Part shown: piece by piece, positions 27,697-36,560 of the stretch
How the letters are laid out: each line of letters opens with the position of its first letter
How positions within the stretch are numbered: position 1 is the first letter of the stretch
Origin: Alphaproteobacteria bacterium
Lineage (GTDB): Bacteria > Pseudomonadota > Alphaproteobacteria > SHVP01
Assembly (NCBI GenBank): GCA_016869765.1
Contig: VGES01000009.1
Location: 1-64,000, forward strand
Direction: 5' to 3'
Length of the DNA stretch: 64,000 nucleotides
Made by a program: the position numbers and the translations under genes
The notes under the pieces: model-generated
Databases searched by the model: none
Told to the model about the DNA's origin: nothing
The model's input: only the letters and a program-made list of their open reading frames with translations

Positions 27697-29007
27697 TCAG
27701 AGGCTGGGTCGCCAGTCTCTGGGATCGGCTGGCCCTTGCTTGCCGCTGTCGAGGTCTTTGACTTCGTGCGGCGCGCCCGCCGTCGCGGGCGGAAACCAGA
27801 CGTAGCGAATGCCTTTGGCGGCGGCATAACGCAACTGCTGATCGAGTTTGCGTTCTTCGTGGTACTGCTCGGTTCGGATGCCGCGCTCCCGTAGCGTCCG
27901 CGCGGTGGCCTTGGCGGTCGCGTAGTCGTTGCCCGGCACGAGGGCCACCAGAACGTCCGTCGGTGCCTTGCGCCCCGGTTTCAGGCGGCCTTCCTTGACC
28001 AGCTTGGCGAAGATGCGGGTGAGTCCGATCGAGATGCCGATGCCCGGGAGTCGCTGATTGATCAGCGAGCCCACCAGATTGTCGTAGCGTCCACCGCCGC
28101 AAATCGTCGGGTAGTCGGGCCAGTCGACGAACTTCGCTTCGTACACCGTACCGGTGTAGTAGGCGAGGCCACGGGCCACCGACAGGTCGGCGACATAGCC
28201 GCGGCCGACCTGCGTGCCCAGCTCGCGGAGGACGAACGCGAGTTCGTCCAGCCCCTGGTCGAGCAGCGGGGACGAAACACCCAACGCCTTTGCGCGTCCG
28301 ATGACCGAGTCGTCCCGCCCCTTGATCTCGGCGAGTGCCAAAATCTTGGCGATGCGATCGGCCGGGACAGCGAGTTCGTCGGTCAGCAGCCTGGCGACGC
28401 CCGACGCCCCGATCTTGTCGAGCTTGTCGACGATCCGGATGACCTCGTTGGCCTGCTCGATCCCAAGGCCACGATAGAAGCCCTCGAGAATCTTACGGTT
28501 GTTGACCTTGGTCACGACGGCACCGACCTGGAGGCGATCCAGCACCTCGGTCATGATCGCCGGCATTTCGGCGTCGAAATGCAGTGGAATCTCCCGGCGA
28601 TCGATGACGTCTATGTCGCACTGGTAGAACTCGCGGAAGCGCCCCTCCTGCGGGCGCTCGCCGCGCCAAGCCTTCTGAATCTGGTAGCGCTTGACCGGGA
28701 ACACGAGGTCGTTCAGGTGCGCCGCCACGAAGCGCGCCAGCGGCACCGTCATGTCGTAGTGCAGCGCGTACTCCGGCTTGGCGTCGGGCCGATCTTCGAA
28801 CAGCCGGCCTATGGCGTAGATCTCTTTGTCGGTGTCACCCTGCTTGAGCAGAACGTCGACCGGTTCGACCGCCCGGGTCTCGATCGAGGCATAGCCGTAG
28901 CTCTCGAACACCTGCCGGATGGTATCGATCCAGCGCTGCTCGATCAGGCGAAACTCCGGGAGCCATTCGGGGAAGCCGCTGATCGGCTTCAGTTTCTGCT
29001 TGTCCAT
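27697..29007 (-). CDS. hisS: Histidyl-tRNA synthetase
   Basis: 436 residues. A class II core with motif 2 (REFYQCDID), the histidine-specific loops ARGLAYYTGTVYE and GGGRYDNLV and motif 3 (GIGISIGLTRIF) supports charging rather than the HisZ regulatory paralogue. The C-terminal anticodon-binding domain includes DVLVALVPGNDYATAK. It has Ala where many bacterial enzymes have Asp in RGLDYY. Some Alphaproteobacteria have a divergent HisRS matched to a tRNA-His lacking G-1; whether this is one needs the tRNA. The gene is followed, in its own direction, by the convergent Cys-repeat gene 22 nt away. Confidence 0.93.
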   Translation of the reverse strand: MDKQKLKPISGFPEWLPEFRLIEQRWIDTIRQVFESYGYASIETRAVEPVDVLLKQGDTDKEIYAIGRLFEDRPDAKPEYALHYDMTVPLARFVAAHLNDLVFPVKRYQIQKAWRGERPQEGRFREFYQCDIDVIDRREIPLHFDAEMPAIMTEVLDRLQVGAVVTKVNNRKILEGFYRGLGIEQANEVIRIVDKLDKIGASGVARLLTDELAVPADRIAKILALAEIKGRDDSVIGRAKALGVSSPLLDQGLDELAFVLRELGTQVGRGYVADLSVARGLAYYTGTVYEAKFVDWPDYPTICGGGRYDNLVGSLINQRLPGIGISIGLTRIFAKLVKEGRLKPGRKAPTDVLVALVPGNDYATAKATARTLRERGIRTEQYHEERKLDQQLRYAAAKGIRYVWFPPATAGAPHEVKDLDSGKQGPADPRDWRPSL

Positions 29008-29077
29008 GGTGGCGACCGTTGACGGGGGGCGCCACCGCTAGCACCTTGGGCGCGGCTTGCCAAGCGGCCGCAGGAGG

Positions 29078-30142
29078 TCAGACGAAGGGGGCGTGCGCCG
29101 GGTCGAGCCGGAGGAAATCGTCGAGCATCCGGTTCTTGGCGTCCGCCACGCAGTGGTGGCGGCAATGGGCGGCGGGGTCGAGCGCCGCCAGCCGTTGCGC
29201 CAACTCGGGCGACCGCCAGAAATCGCGGAAGCGTATCTCGCGGACCGATCCGAGGCATCCGGAATCGGTGTAGGCCTTGTCCTGGCAGGTGTAGACGCGG
29301 CAGTCGGCGCCGATCACGGTCAGCAGGTTGGTCATGGCGCAGCGGTGGTAGGGCTTGTCGTAGCTTTCGTCGCTGTCGTGATAGTGATCGACGATCGTGA
29401 AGCGCCCGTCTTCGAGTTCGCGGCAGCTGGCAAGCTCCGCCGCGACCGTCGCGGCGAGCGGGCGATGGTAGGCGTTGTTGGCGGCGCCATCGTCGTGAAG
29501 GATGCAGGGCGACACCTTGACTTGTGCGACGCCGGCGTCTTTGAGTGTGCGCGCCAGATCGAAGAGGTGCGGGGCGTTGTCGGCATCGACGATGATCGAG
29601 GCGCCGACAGTGCAGCGCGGCGCGAGGCGGACGAAGGCGCTCAGGTTTTCGATCACGGTCGCAAACGCGTCCATTTCGACCCCGCGGTAGCGGGCGTAAG
29701 AAGGTCCGTCCCAGCCGTCGATCGAGACCCGCACCCACGTCATGTGGGGGGCGATCATCTGCGCCGTCTTGCCGAGAAGGCGTGAGCCGTTGGTCAGCAT
29801 GCCGAGACGAAGGCCGGCGGCTCCGAGGCGCTCGACGGTCTCGCCGATGAAAGGATAGATGAGCGGTTCTCCGCCGCCAGAGAATGTGACGGCCGCGATC
29901 CCCATGGCGATCAGGTCCTCGACGATCTCGCGCATCTTTTCGCGCGGGATGCGGTCGCGTTCGACCATGCCCGATCCCAAACTCAAGTCGGGCTTGCGGT
30001 AGGCGCAGAAGTAGCAGGCATGGTTACAAACGTTGGTCGGCTTGATTCGCACGTGAACCGGAGCGGGAACGCGACCTTGGCCGATCACGGCGAGACGATC
30101 GCCATAGGCGAACGCCTTCAACGAGGAATAGATGTGCGACAT
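29078..30142 (-). CDS. Radical SAM protein with SPASM/twitch-like C-terminus (1)
   Basis: 354 residues. The cluster motif CNHACYFCAYR (C-x3-C-x2-C) near residue 39, the GGGEPL loop and the GASIIVDADN strand define a radical SAM TIM barrel. The C-terminal region has extra cysteines (HRCAMTNL, DCRVYTCQDKAY, SGCLGS, HCRHHCVADAKN) suited to auxiliary iron-sulphur clusters. The ATG at 30142 is preferred; the open frame further upstream is antisense to the DUF1194 gene. The substrate is unknown and no precursor peptide gene is visible nearby. It lies between hisS and a DUF1194 gene on the same strand. Confidence 0.88.
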   Translation of the reverse strand: MSHIYSSLKAFAYGDRLAVIGQGRVPAPVHVRIKPTNVCNHACYFCAYRKPDLSLGSGMVERDRIPREKMREIVEDLIAMGIAAVTFSGGGEPLIYPFIGETVERLGAAGLRLGMLTNGSRLLGKTAQMIAPHMTWVRVSIDGWDGPSYARYRGVEMDAFATVIENLSAFVRLAPRCTVGASIIVDADNAPHLFDLARTLKDAGVAQVKVSPCILHDDGAANNAYHRPLAATVAAELASCRELEDGRFTIVDHYHDSDESYDKPYHRCAMTNLLTVIGADCRVYTCQDKAYTDSGCLGSVREIRFRDFWRSPELAQRLAALDPAAHCRHHCVADAKNRMLDDFLRLDPAHAPFV

Positions 30143-30234
30143 GCGCCCTCTTCGATCGGGTGAAGCGTGCGCCGGCATGGTTAAGGCGGGGTAAACGGGA
30201 GTCGCGGCTGCGACGGAGTCGCGGCGCTGAGGGG

Positions 30235-30978
30235 TCAGCGCGCGGCGTGGCGGGAATTGCCGGTGGGCGTCTGGTCGGCGATTTCGAGGATCAGCTTGCG
30301 CGCGACGGCGTCTGCGAAATTGCGGTTGGTCTCGGCGACGATCACGAAGGCCCCGTTGCCGCCGATGATGTCGCGACCGAAGTGCTCTTCCAGCGAAATG
30401 CCGAAGCGCGTTCCGCCGGGCCGGCCGCTGCCGGCACGATGGATGGCGAGGCCGTTGATGGTGATGCCGGCGTTGAGCGCAAGCGCACGGGCTTCGGGAA
30501 GGGGGACTCCCCCGAACTGGCCGCCGTCGGCCGAGACGTCGATGACCTTGCGCGCCGAATCGATGTGGTTGCCGAGGATCATTCGGGTCGAGGCAACGAT
30601 GGCATTCGAGATCGAATTGAAGCCGTAGGCCTTGCGCGGAGCGGCGAGCAAGGCGGCCGCGAAACGTTGGGCGGCCTCGAGGCCGTCGATGATGGTCCAG
30701 TCGACGATCACATGCTGGGACTCTGCGCCTCCCCATTCGATCATTGCGACCGCGATCCGGCGTTGCGGCCCTTCGAGGATGGCGTCGAGCACACGCCGGC
30801 TGGTGATCGCCGCAGCGTAACCTTCGCGTTGTAGGCGTAGTTCATCCTCGTCGATCGAGCCCGACCCGTCGGCGGCCAGAACCAGTTCGAGGTCGACCCG
30901 CTGCGGCTGGGCCGTCGCGGGCAAAACGAGGAGGGACAGGAGGAAGGCGAGGGCGAGGCGGACGAGCGCACGCGGCAT
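30235..30978 (-). CDS. DUF1194 (vWA-like) secreted protein
   Basis: 247 residues. A signal peptide ends near PATAQP (residue 24). The following VDLELVLAADGSGSIDEDE contains a D-x-S-x-S MIDAS-like motif, and RKVIDVSADGGQFGG matches the conserved DUF1194 DVSGDG-type strand. The family resembles von Willebrand factor A domains and should bind a divalent metal in the periplasm; its partner is unknown. A GCTAGC-type -10-like sequence lies only a few bases upstream of the start. Confidence 0.88.
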   Translation of the reverse strand: MPRALVRLALAFLLSLLVLPATAQPQRVDLELVLAADGSGSIDEDELRLQREGYAAAITSRRVLDAILEGPQRRIAVAMIEWGGAESQHVIVDWTIIDGLEAAQRFAAALLAAPRKAYGFNSISNAIVASTRMILGNHIDSARKVIDVSADGGQFGGVPLPEARALALNAGITINGLAIHRAGSGRPGGTRFGISLEEHFGRDIIGGNGAFVIVAETNRNFADAVARKLILEIADQTPTGNSRHAAR

Positions 30979-31034
30979 GGCCGCAGGCTAGCACAGGCGC
31001 AGCGATAGGGCTTGGCGGCCAGTCCGAAGTGCCG

Positions 31035-31063
31035 TTGTCTGGCGGGAGAGAACGGTCTAATTA
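31035..31063 (+). promoter_or_regulatory. Candidate promoter of tRNA-Lys
   Basis: TTGTCT (31035-31040) and TAATTA (31058-31063) are separated by 17 bp, and the tRNA begins 24 nt downstream. Confidence 0.5.
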
Positions 31064-31087
31064 AGGCGCCCGCCCGAGGCGGTAGGA

Positions 31088-31163
31088 GAGCGCGTAGCTC
31101 AGCTGGTAGAGCACGTGACTTTTAATCACGGGGTCCTGGGTTCGATTCCCAGCGCGCTCACCA
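31088..31163 (+). tRNA. tRNA-Lys (anticodon TTT)
   Basis: 76 nt with encoded CCA (31161-31163). The acceptor stem GAGCGCG (31088-31094) pairs perfectly with CGCGCTC (31153-31159). The anticodon stem is CGTGA/TCACG (31114-31118, 31126-31130) with the loop CTTTTAA, putting TTT at 31121-31123. The D arm (TAGCTCAGCTGGTAGAGC) and T arm (GGGTTCGATTCCC) are canonical. Its 3' end overlaps the stop codon of the convergent radical SAM gene. Confidence 0.98.
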
Positions 31164-32129
31164 CTCCCCGAAGTCTTGCTTTGCATAGGCGACGCACGCC
31201 TCGCAGACGGTGCCGCGGACATTCTTCGCAAGATGGGCGGTGCGCAACGCCTGGAACCGGGGGCTTTGCCAGGCCGTCATGAATGATTCCTGGGTCAGGT
31301 CGCCCATGTGAAATCGGCCGTCGTGATCGAAGCAGCAGGCCGATAGCTTGCCATCCCAGGAGATATGGCCCTCGGTGAAGAGGGCCCAGCAGGGCAGGGG
31401 CTCGCGCAACGCACCGATGCGTCCGCGGTTGCCGGGTGTGACCGACCAGGCCCGCCCCACGGCCTCCTGACCGACCAAGTCCGCCTGGTTGTAGAGCGGT
31501 AGGGCGTAGATCTCGTCGACCAGCGGGCGCACGCGCTCGACCAGGTGCTGCATACGTTCGCGCTGCGGGCCATCGTAGAGGATGTAGGACGCATAGAGGC
31601 CACAAGCGTACTTGCCCGAATCTCGCACACGCTTCGCCCACTCGAGGTTGCGCAGCATGTCGTCGAACAGCGAGGCCTTCACGCCGGCGATGGCGGTGAA
31701 CTGGGCATCATCGGCGTAGTTGACCGAGAACTTGAGGGAATCGAGGCCCGCCGCCATGCAGGCTTCGACGCGCTCGGGCGTCGCCAGCGAACCGTTGGTT
31801 GTGAGAAAAACATAGGGAAACCCGATCTCGGCCTTGGCGAAACGAATCGCCTCGGGCAGCCAGGACACGAGAAAGGATTCGCCCAGGTAGAACAATCCGA
31901 TCTCTTCCACCCCGTCGCGGCGGAGCCCGCGCAGCAGGCGCTCGAACAATGGTCGATCCATGTCGCGCTGCTCGCGCAGGCGAAACGAGCGGGCGCAGAA
32001 CGCACAAGAAAAATTGCACCGGGCGGTCAATTCGATTTTGACCGATCTCGGGCACGGCGGCGCGGGCATCCGGAAATCTGGCGGGATGGCCGTGATGGCG
32101 TCGATGCGCTGGGTGATGGTGTTTGCCAT
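31158..32129 (-). CDS. Radical SAM/SPASM protein (2)
   Basis: 323 residues from ATG 32129; upstream in-frame starts lack a ribosome binding site. The motif CNFSCAFCARS (C-x3-C-x2-C) near residue 35, FYLGESFLVSWLPEAI, TTNGSLATPERVEA and KFSVNYADDAQF outline the radical SAM barrel. The C-terminal SPASM-like region has ISWDGKLSACCFDHDGRFHMGDL and CEACVAYAKQDFGEW, as in sugar, peptide and antibiotic-modifying SPASM enzymes. The stop codon (31158-31160) lies inside the 3' end of the opposing tRNA-Lys gene. The function is unknown. The 168 nt upstream, before the protease gene, contain nothing I can name. Confidence 0.88.
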   Translation of the reverse strand: MANTITQRIDAITAIPPDFRMPAPPCPRSVKIELTARCNFSCAFCARSFRLREQRDMDRPLFERLLRGLRRDGVEEIGLFYLGESFLVSWLPEAIRFAKAEIGFPYVFLTTNGSLATPERVEACMAAGLDSLKFSVNYADDAQFTAIAGVKASLFDDMLRNLEWAKRVRDSGKYACGLYASYILYDGPQRERMQHLVERVRPLVDEIYALPLYNQADLVGQEAVGRAWSVTPGNRGRIGALREPLPCWALFTEGHISWDGKLSACCFDHDGRFHMGDLTQESFMTAWQSPRFQALRTAHLAKNVRGTVCEACVAYAKQDFGEW

Positions 32130-32297
32130 GGTTCCCCAAGGATTCCGGCATAACGACGGTCGCGTTCGCCGCCCCATCAAATCGACTTGCCATGATACCG
32201 CCCTGATCTAGCGCAATTCTCTCACGCGTCGGTTTCGGCTCGACCGTGTCCGGCAGGCGCCTTAGGTTTCACCCGTACAACAAACGAGGGGGTTCTG

Positions 32298-34562
32298 GTG
32301 GGGGAGCATCCTTGGAGGCCAGTTGGCGTACGTGCCTTGGCCGTCTCGCTGATCACCGCCGTGTTGGTCGCCTGTGGCGGTGGGGGCGGGGGTGGTGGCG
32401 GCGGGAGCAGTTCGTCGTTCAACACGGCCGAGTTCCAGGCGAACTACGCGCTCGGCAAGGTCAACGCCTTGACCGCTTACAACAACAACGGCACCGGCGC
32501 GGGCGTGACGGTGGCGGTCGTCGACACGGGCATCGATCAGAATCACACCGAGTTCTCGGGCCGTATTTCGGGGTCGTCGGCGAGTGTCGTCGGTGGAACC
32601 GTCCAGGACACCAATGGGCATGGGACGCAAGTGGCCGGCCAGATCGCTGCCAATCGCAACAGCACCGGCATGCACGGCATTGCGTTCAGCGCCACGATCC
32701 TGGCAATCAAGGCCGGCACCAGCACGACGTTCCTCGACAACGATATCGCCGCGGCGATCGATCTCGCGCGCACCAACAACGCGCGGGTCATCAACCTGAG
32801 CCTGGGTGGCACCGGAGGCGTCAACGCCACCCTCCAGACCGCGCTTCAGAACGCCGTCAACGCCAGCATCATCATCGTCGCGTCGTCGGGCAACTCCTTT
32901 TCGGCGCAGTCGGAATTTCCGGCACGCCTGGCGAATTGCACCGGCGGCGGCGGCGTGTGCAACGGTTTCAACGCCCAGGGGCGCATGATTGCGGTCGGCG
33001 CCGTCGACTCGAACAACGCCGAAGCCTCGTTCAACAGTCGCGCCGATGACACAGCGACAGCCTACCTCGTGGCACCTGGCGTCAGTGTTTTGACGACCCA
33101 ACTCGGTGGCGGCACGACGACCGTGAGTGGTACGTCGTTCTCCTCGCCGCTCGTGGCGGGCGCGGTGGCGATTATCCTGCAGCGTTTTCCGACCTTGACG
33201 ACGGTGCAGGCGGTGAACCTGCTTTTCACGTCGGCCACCGACCTCGGCGCGGCAGGCACGGACACCATCTTCGGCCGTGGCCTCCTGAATTTGCAGGGCG
33301 CCTTCAACGCCCAGGGGCTGTCGTCACTGCCCACCGGCAGCACGAACACGGGTTCTTCCGTGCCGGTCGGCGATTCCCAGGTGAAGCTCGGGTCCGCCTT
33401 CGGCAACGCGCTCGCCAGCCACGCGTTCCTCGGCGCTGTGATTGCGCTCGACGGCTTTCAGCGCCCTTACCTGCTCGATCTGCGCGGACGAGTCGAAGGA
33501 TCGAGCCCCGATCTCGGGTTGCGGGGCTTTCTCGCGGTCCCGAGTACGCGGACCGTGACGACGACAGCGCCCGGGGGTCTGCAGTTCTCGGCGCAAGTGG
33601 GCGAAACGCCGGCCAACGATCTGCTGCGTGAGCGTGCCTATCGGTTCGGCGCCGATGGGCGACAGAATCCGGAACGGGACGAGAAAGTCGAGGCCGTGTG
33701 GTTGAGCGCGCCCCTCGGCGAGCGGGCTCAGATGGCATTCGCGTCCAATCACGCCCCAGCCGCGATCATGAGCGATGTCCTCGGGCTTTCGGCCCGCGAG
33801 GGCGCGCCCGGGTCCGAATTCTGGTTTGCGCCGCAGCTCAGCCTGCTCGATCGCGGCGATGGTATCGCGGCCTACGGCTGGCTCGGCGCGAACTGGCGTT
33901 TCGGTTTCGGCGTGATGTCCTCGGAGCGCGATGAGCTCACCGGCACCGGCGGCGGGTCGCTCAGTCAGGTCGCGGTCGGTTACCGCGCCTGGCCGAACGC
34001 CGAACTCGGGCTCGCCTATGGCCAGGTGGTCGAGCCCGACTCGATGTTTCGCTCGAACTCGTCGGGCGCGTTCGGGTCGATTGGCGGCGCCGACAGCCGC
34101 TTCGCGACGTTCAGCCTCGATCTCACGCTCGACGCCAAGACGAGCTTGCAGTCGAGTTGGAGCGAAGTCCGGATGGCGCCGGAACCCGGGACGACGGGCT
34201 ATCTGAGCAACTGGGGTGATGTGCGGGCCAATTCCTTTGCGCTCGGACTCACCCGTCGCGATGCATGGCGAGCGGGCGATCGTCTCTCGCTTACCCTGGG
34301 ACAGCCGCTGCGCGTGACGGACGCCAAGGCGGACGCAACGTTGCCTGTCGCCGCTGACGCGCTCGGCCACATCTACTACGAAACGCGACGCATCGATGTC
34401 GTTCCGACGGGCCGTGAGATCGATCTACAGGTCGCCTATCAGATTCCGCTCGCCGATCGCCTCAATCTCTCGTCGTTCGCTACGATCGCGCGCGAACCGG
34501 GTCACGATCCCGCCGCGTCCGTTGGTTTCGCGACCGGCGTGCGCGTCAACCTGAAGTTCTGA
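32298..34562 (+). CDS. NalP-like subtilase: lipoprotein with autotransporter-like barrel
   Basis: 754 residues from GTG 32298. The leader ends in the lipobox LVAC with Cys26, followed by ten glycines (27-36). The S8 protease domain has the triad Asp76 (VVDTGID), His108 (NGHGTQ) and Ser280 (GTSFSSP). After a linker near residue 355, about 400 residues of alternating beta structure end in Phe (GVRVNLKF), as in outer-membrane autotransporter barrels. A lipidated subtilase fused to a translocator is the layout of neisserial NalP, which processes other surface proteins. Surface location is inferred. The small lipoprotein gene downstream is coupled by a TGATG-type overlap. Confidence 0.87.
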   Translation: MGEHPWRPVGVRALAVSLITAVLVACGGGGGGGGGGSSSSFNTAEFQANYALGKVNALTAYNNNGTGAGVTVAVVDTGIDQNHTEFSGRISGSSASVVGGTVQDTNGHGTQVAGQIAANRNSTGMHGIAFSATILAIKAGTSTTFLDNDIAAAIDLARTNNARVINLSLGGTGGVNATLQTALQNAVNASIIIVASSGNSFSAQSEFPARLANCTGGGGVCNGFNAQGRMIAVGAVDSNNAEASFNSRADDTATAYLVAPGVSVLTTQLGGGTTTVSGTSFSSPLVAGAVAIILQRFPTLTTVQAVNLLFTSATDLGAAGTDTIFGRGLLNLQGAFNAQGLSSLPTGSTNTGSSVPVGDSQVKLGSAFGNALASHAFLGAVIALDGFQRPYLLDLRGRVEGSSPDLGLRGFLAVPSTRTVTTTAPGGLQFSAQVGETPANDLLRERAYRFGADGRQNPERDEKVEAVWLSAPLGERAQMAFASNHAPAAIMSDVLGLSAREGAPGSEFWFAPQLSLLDRGDGIAAYGWLGANWRFGFGVMSSERDELTGTGGGSLSQVAVGYRAWPNAELGLAYGQVVEPDSMFRSNSSGAFGSIGGADSRFATFSLDLTLDAKTSLQSSWSEVRMAPEPGTTGYLSNWGDVRANSFALGLTRRDAWRAGDRLSLTLGQPLRVTDAKADATLPVAADALGHIYYETRRIDVVPTGREIDLQVAYQIPLADRLNLSSFATIAREPGHDPAASVGFATGVRVNLKF

Positions 34563-34861
34563 TGCGTGGCGCGAAGAAGGTATTGGTGTTGCTGCTGCCC
34601 TTGCTGGCGGTGACGGTGGGAGCGTGCATGGCGCAAACCGAAAAAGACTCCAATCGGCCCGAACCAAGGGACGAAGCGATCCCCGCCGGGGCGATCAAGG
34701 CGGGCGATGATCTCTACATGGTGCCGGCGGGCAATGATCCCTCGGGATGTCCGTGGTATCGGCCGTTCGCGCCGGGGCGCATGGTGGCCCAGGCGATGTA
34801 TTATCGCGCCGCCGACGGACGCTTTGTGCCAAGCCGCGAGGCGGCAGACTGTCGGCGCTAG
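34562..34861 (+). CDS. Small predicted lipoprotein
   Basis: 99 residues. The hydrophobic leader ends in TVGAC, making Cys22 the likely lipid site. The mature part is short and polar, with EAIPAGAIKAGDDLYMVPAG and two further cysteines (SGCPWYRPF, ADCRR) that could form a disulphide. The ATG shares its first base with the protease stop codon, so it is translationally coupled and may assist or be processed by the protease; this is inference. The family is not recognised. Confidence 0.72.
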   Translation: MRGAKKVLVLLLPLLAVTVGACMAQTEKDSNRPEPRDEAIPAGAIKAGDDLYMVPAGNDPSGCPWYRPFAPGRMVAQAMYYRAADGRFVPSREAADCRR

Positions 34862-34897
34862 AGGGTTGCGTCCGACGTCACCGGGGTTTTTTCACAC

Positions 34898-36529
34898 GTG
34901 TCGGAATACGACTTCATCGTCGTTGGCGCTGGCTCGGCCGGTTGCGCCGTTGCAGCAAGGCTGTCGGAGGACTCGTCGCAGCGCGTGCTGTTGCTCGAGG
35001 CGGGCGGGCCAGCGTGGTCGCCGATGCTGCACCTGCCGCTCGGCGCCGGGCGATTGATCGGCAAGGGGCTCCACGGCTGGCGCTACTGGACGGAGCCGCA
35101 GGCCGAACTCGGCGGGCGCCGCCTGTTCTGGCCTCGCGGCAAGGTGATGGGGGGATCCTCCGCGATCAATGGCTGCGTCTACATCCGTGGCCATGCCCGC
35201 GACTTCGACCAGTGGGCGCAACTCGGCAACCGCGGTTGGAGCTACGCCGAGGTCTTGCCCTATTTCAAGCGCGCCGAAGGGCACGTCGATCGACGAGATC
35301 CACTGCACGGCAACGACGGGCCGCTTGGGGTCGCCAAGGCGAGCTATCGCCACGAACTGTTCGACGCCTTTCTTGCGGCAGCGCAACAGGCGGGCCATGG
35401 CCTGACCGAAGATTTCAACGGCCCTTCGCAGGAAGGGTTCGGCCGCTACGACTTCAACATCCTGCGTGGCCGGCGGCGCAGTGCCGCGACTTCGTACCTA
35501 TCGCCCATCCGTGGCCGCCCGAACCTGACGATCGTCAAGCGTGCCCACGTTCGCCGTGTGATCCTCGAAAAGGGGCGGGCGTTTGGCGTCGAATACGAGC
35601 GCCGCGGGGGGCTCGTCCAAGTGCGCGCGAACCGCGAGGTCGTCCTGTCGGCCGGCGCCATCGGGTCGCCTCACCTGCTGATGCTGTCGGGCATAGGCGA
35701 CCCGGCGATGTTGCAGCGGCACGGCATTCCCGTGATGGCCGATCTTCGGGGCGTGGGTCAAAACCTCCAGGACCACCAGACCGTCTATCTGCGGCTCACC
35801 TGCCGGGAGCCCATCACGCTCCACAGTATGCTGCGCATCGATCGTGCCGCGTGGATGATGCTTCAGGGAATGGTGTTCCGCCGCGGTCTGGCGACGACGT
35901 TTCCGACGCAGGGTGGATCGTTCGTCAAATCGCGTCCCGGGTTGGCAGCGCCTGACTTACAGATCAGCTTCACCATTGCGTTCGGCGGCAGCCGTATCGT
36001 GCTGCCGTTCCAGCGCCATTGGCGCAAGGATCCGCGCGAGCAGGACGGGTTCATGATCATGGCGTGGCTCTTGCGGCCGGAAAGCCACGGTTCGATCACG
36101 TTGCGTTCGGCCGATCCGCACGACAATCCCGTGATCGATCCGCGTTATCTTTCAGCCCCGGCTGATCGCGCCGTGCTGCGCGAAAGCGTCACGATCATGC
36201 GTCGACTGGCAGCACAACCGGCCCTCGCTCGATACGTGAAAGCCGAGCAGGCTCCCGGGAGCGCCGTGCAGTCGGAGGCGGCACTCGACGAATGGATTGG
36301 TCGCGACATGAACACGAGTCACCACCAGGTCGGGACCTGCAAGATGGGCAGCGACGCGATGGCGGTGGTCGATGATCAGTTGCGCGTGCGTGGGATCGCG
36401 GGCCTGCGCGTGGCTGACGCCGCGATCATGCCGACGCTGATCGGCGGCAATACGCACGCCACCGCCGTCATGATCGGGGAGAAAGCGGCCGACATGGTCC
36501 TCGGACGTCCGCCGCTCGCGACGATCTGA
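34898..36529 (+). CDS. GMC-family FAD oxidoreductase (alcohol/choline dehydrogenase-like)
   Basis: 543 residues from GTG 34898. The FAD motif FIVVGAGSAGCAVAARLSED, GMC signature 1 (RGKVMGGSSAINGCVYIRG) and signature 2 (SAGAIGSPHLLMLSGIG) are all present. The catalytic His is in MNTSHHQVGTCKMG and the C-terminal second active-site segment is GGNTHATAVMIGEKAADM, with His where many relatives have Asn. It oxidises an alcohol by transfer to FAD; the substrate is not predictable. It is followed 31 nt later by an Asp/Glu-racemase-like gene on the same strand. Confidence 0.92.
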   Translation: MSEYDFIVVGAGSAGCAVAARLSEDSSQRVLLLEAGGPAWSPMLHLPLGAGRLIGKGLHGWRYWTEPQAELGGRRLFWPRGKVMGGSSAINGCVYIRGHARDFDQWAQLGNRGWSYAEVLPYFKRAEGHVDRRDPLHGNDGPLGVAKASYRHELFDAFLAAAQQAGHGLTEDFNGPSQEGFGRYDFNILRGRRRSAATSYLSPIRGRPNLTIVKRAHVRRVILEKGRAFGVEYERRGGLVQVRANREVVLSAGAIGSPHLLMLSGIGDPAMLQRHGIPVMADLRGVGQNLQDHQTVYLRLTCREPITLHSMLRIDRAAWMMLQGMVFRRGLATTFPTQGGSFVKSRPGLAAPDLQISFTIAFGGSRIVLPFQRHWRKDPREQDGFMIMAWLLRPESHGSITLRSADPHDNPVIDPRYLSAPADRAVLRESVTIMRRLAAQPALARYVKAEQAPGSAVQSEAALDEWIGRDMNTSHHQVGTCKMGSDAMAVVDDQLRVRGIAGLRVADAAIMPTLIGGNTHATAVMIGEKAADMVLGRPPLATI

Positions 36530-36560
36530 CCACGAATCAAAATCGACGGTATAACCCCTC

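Noticed and set aside
31088-31163. tRNA-Lys as an attachment site of an integrated element
   Set aside because: No integrase, no repeated tRNA 3' end nearby and no change in composition beside it.
29078-32297. RiPP precursor peptide next to the radical SAM genes
   Set aside because: The short gaps (30143-30234, 30979-31087, 32130-32297) show no Cys-, Thr- or Gly-rich leader-type small gene with a ribosome site.
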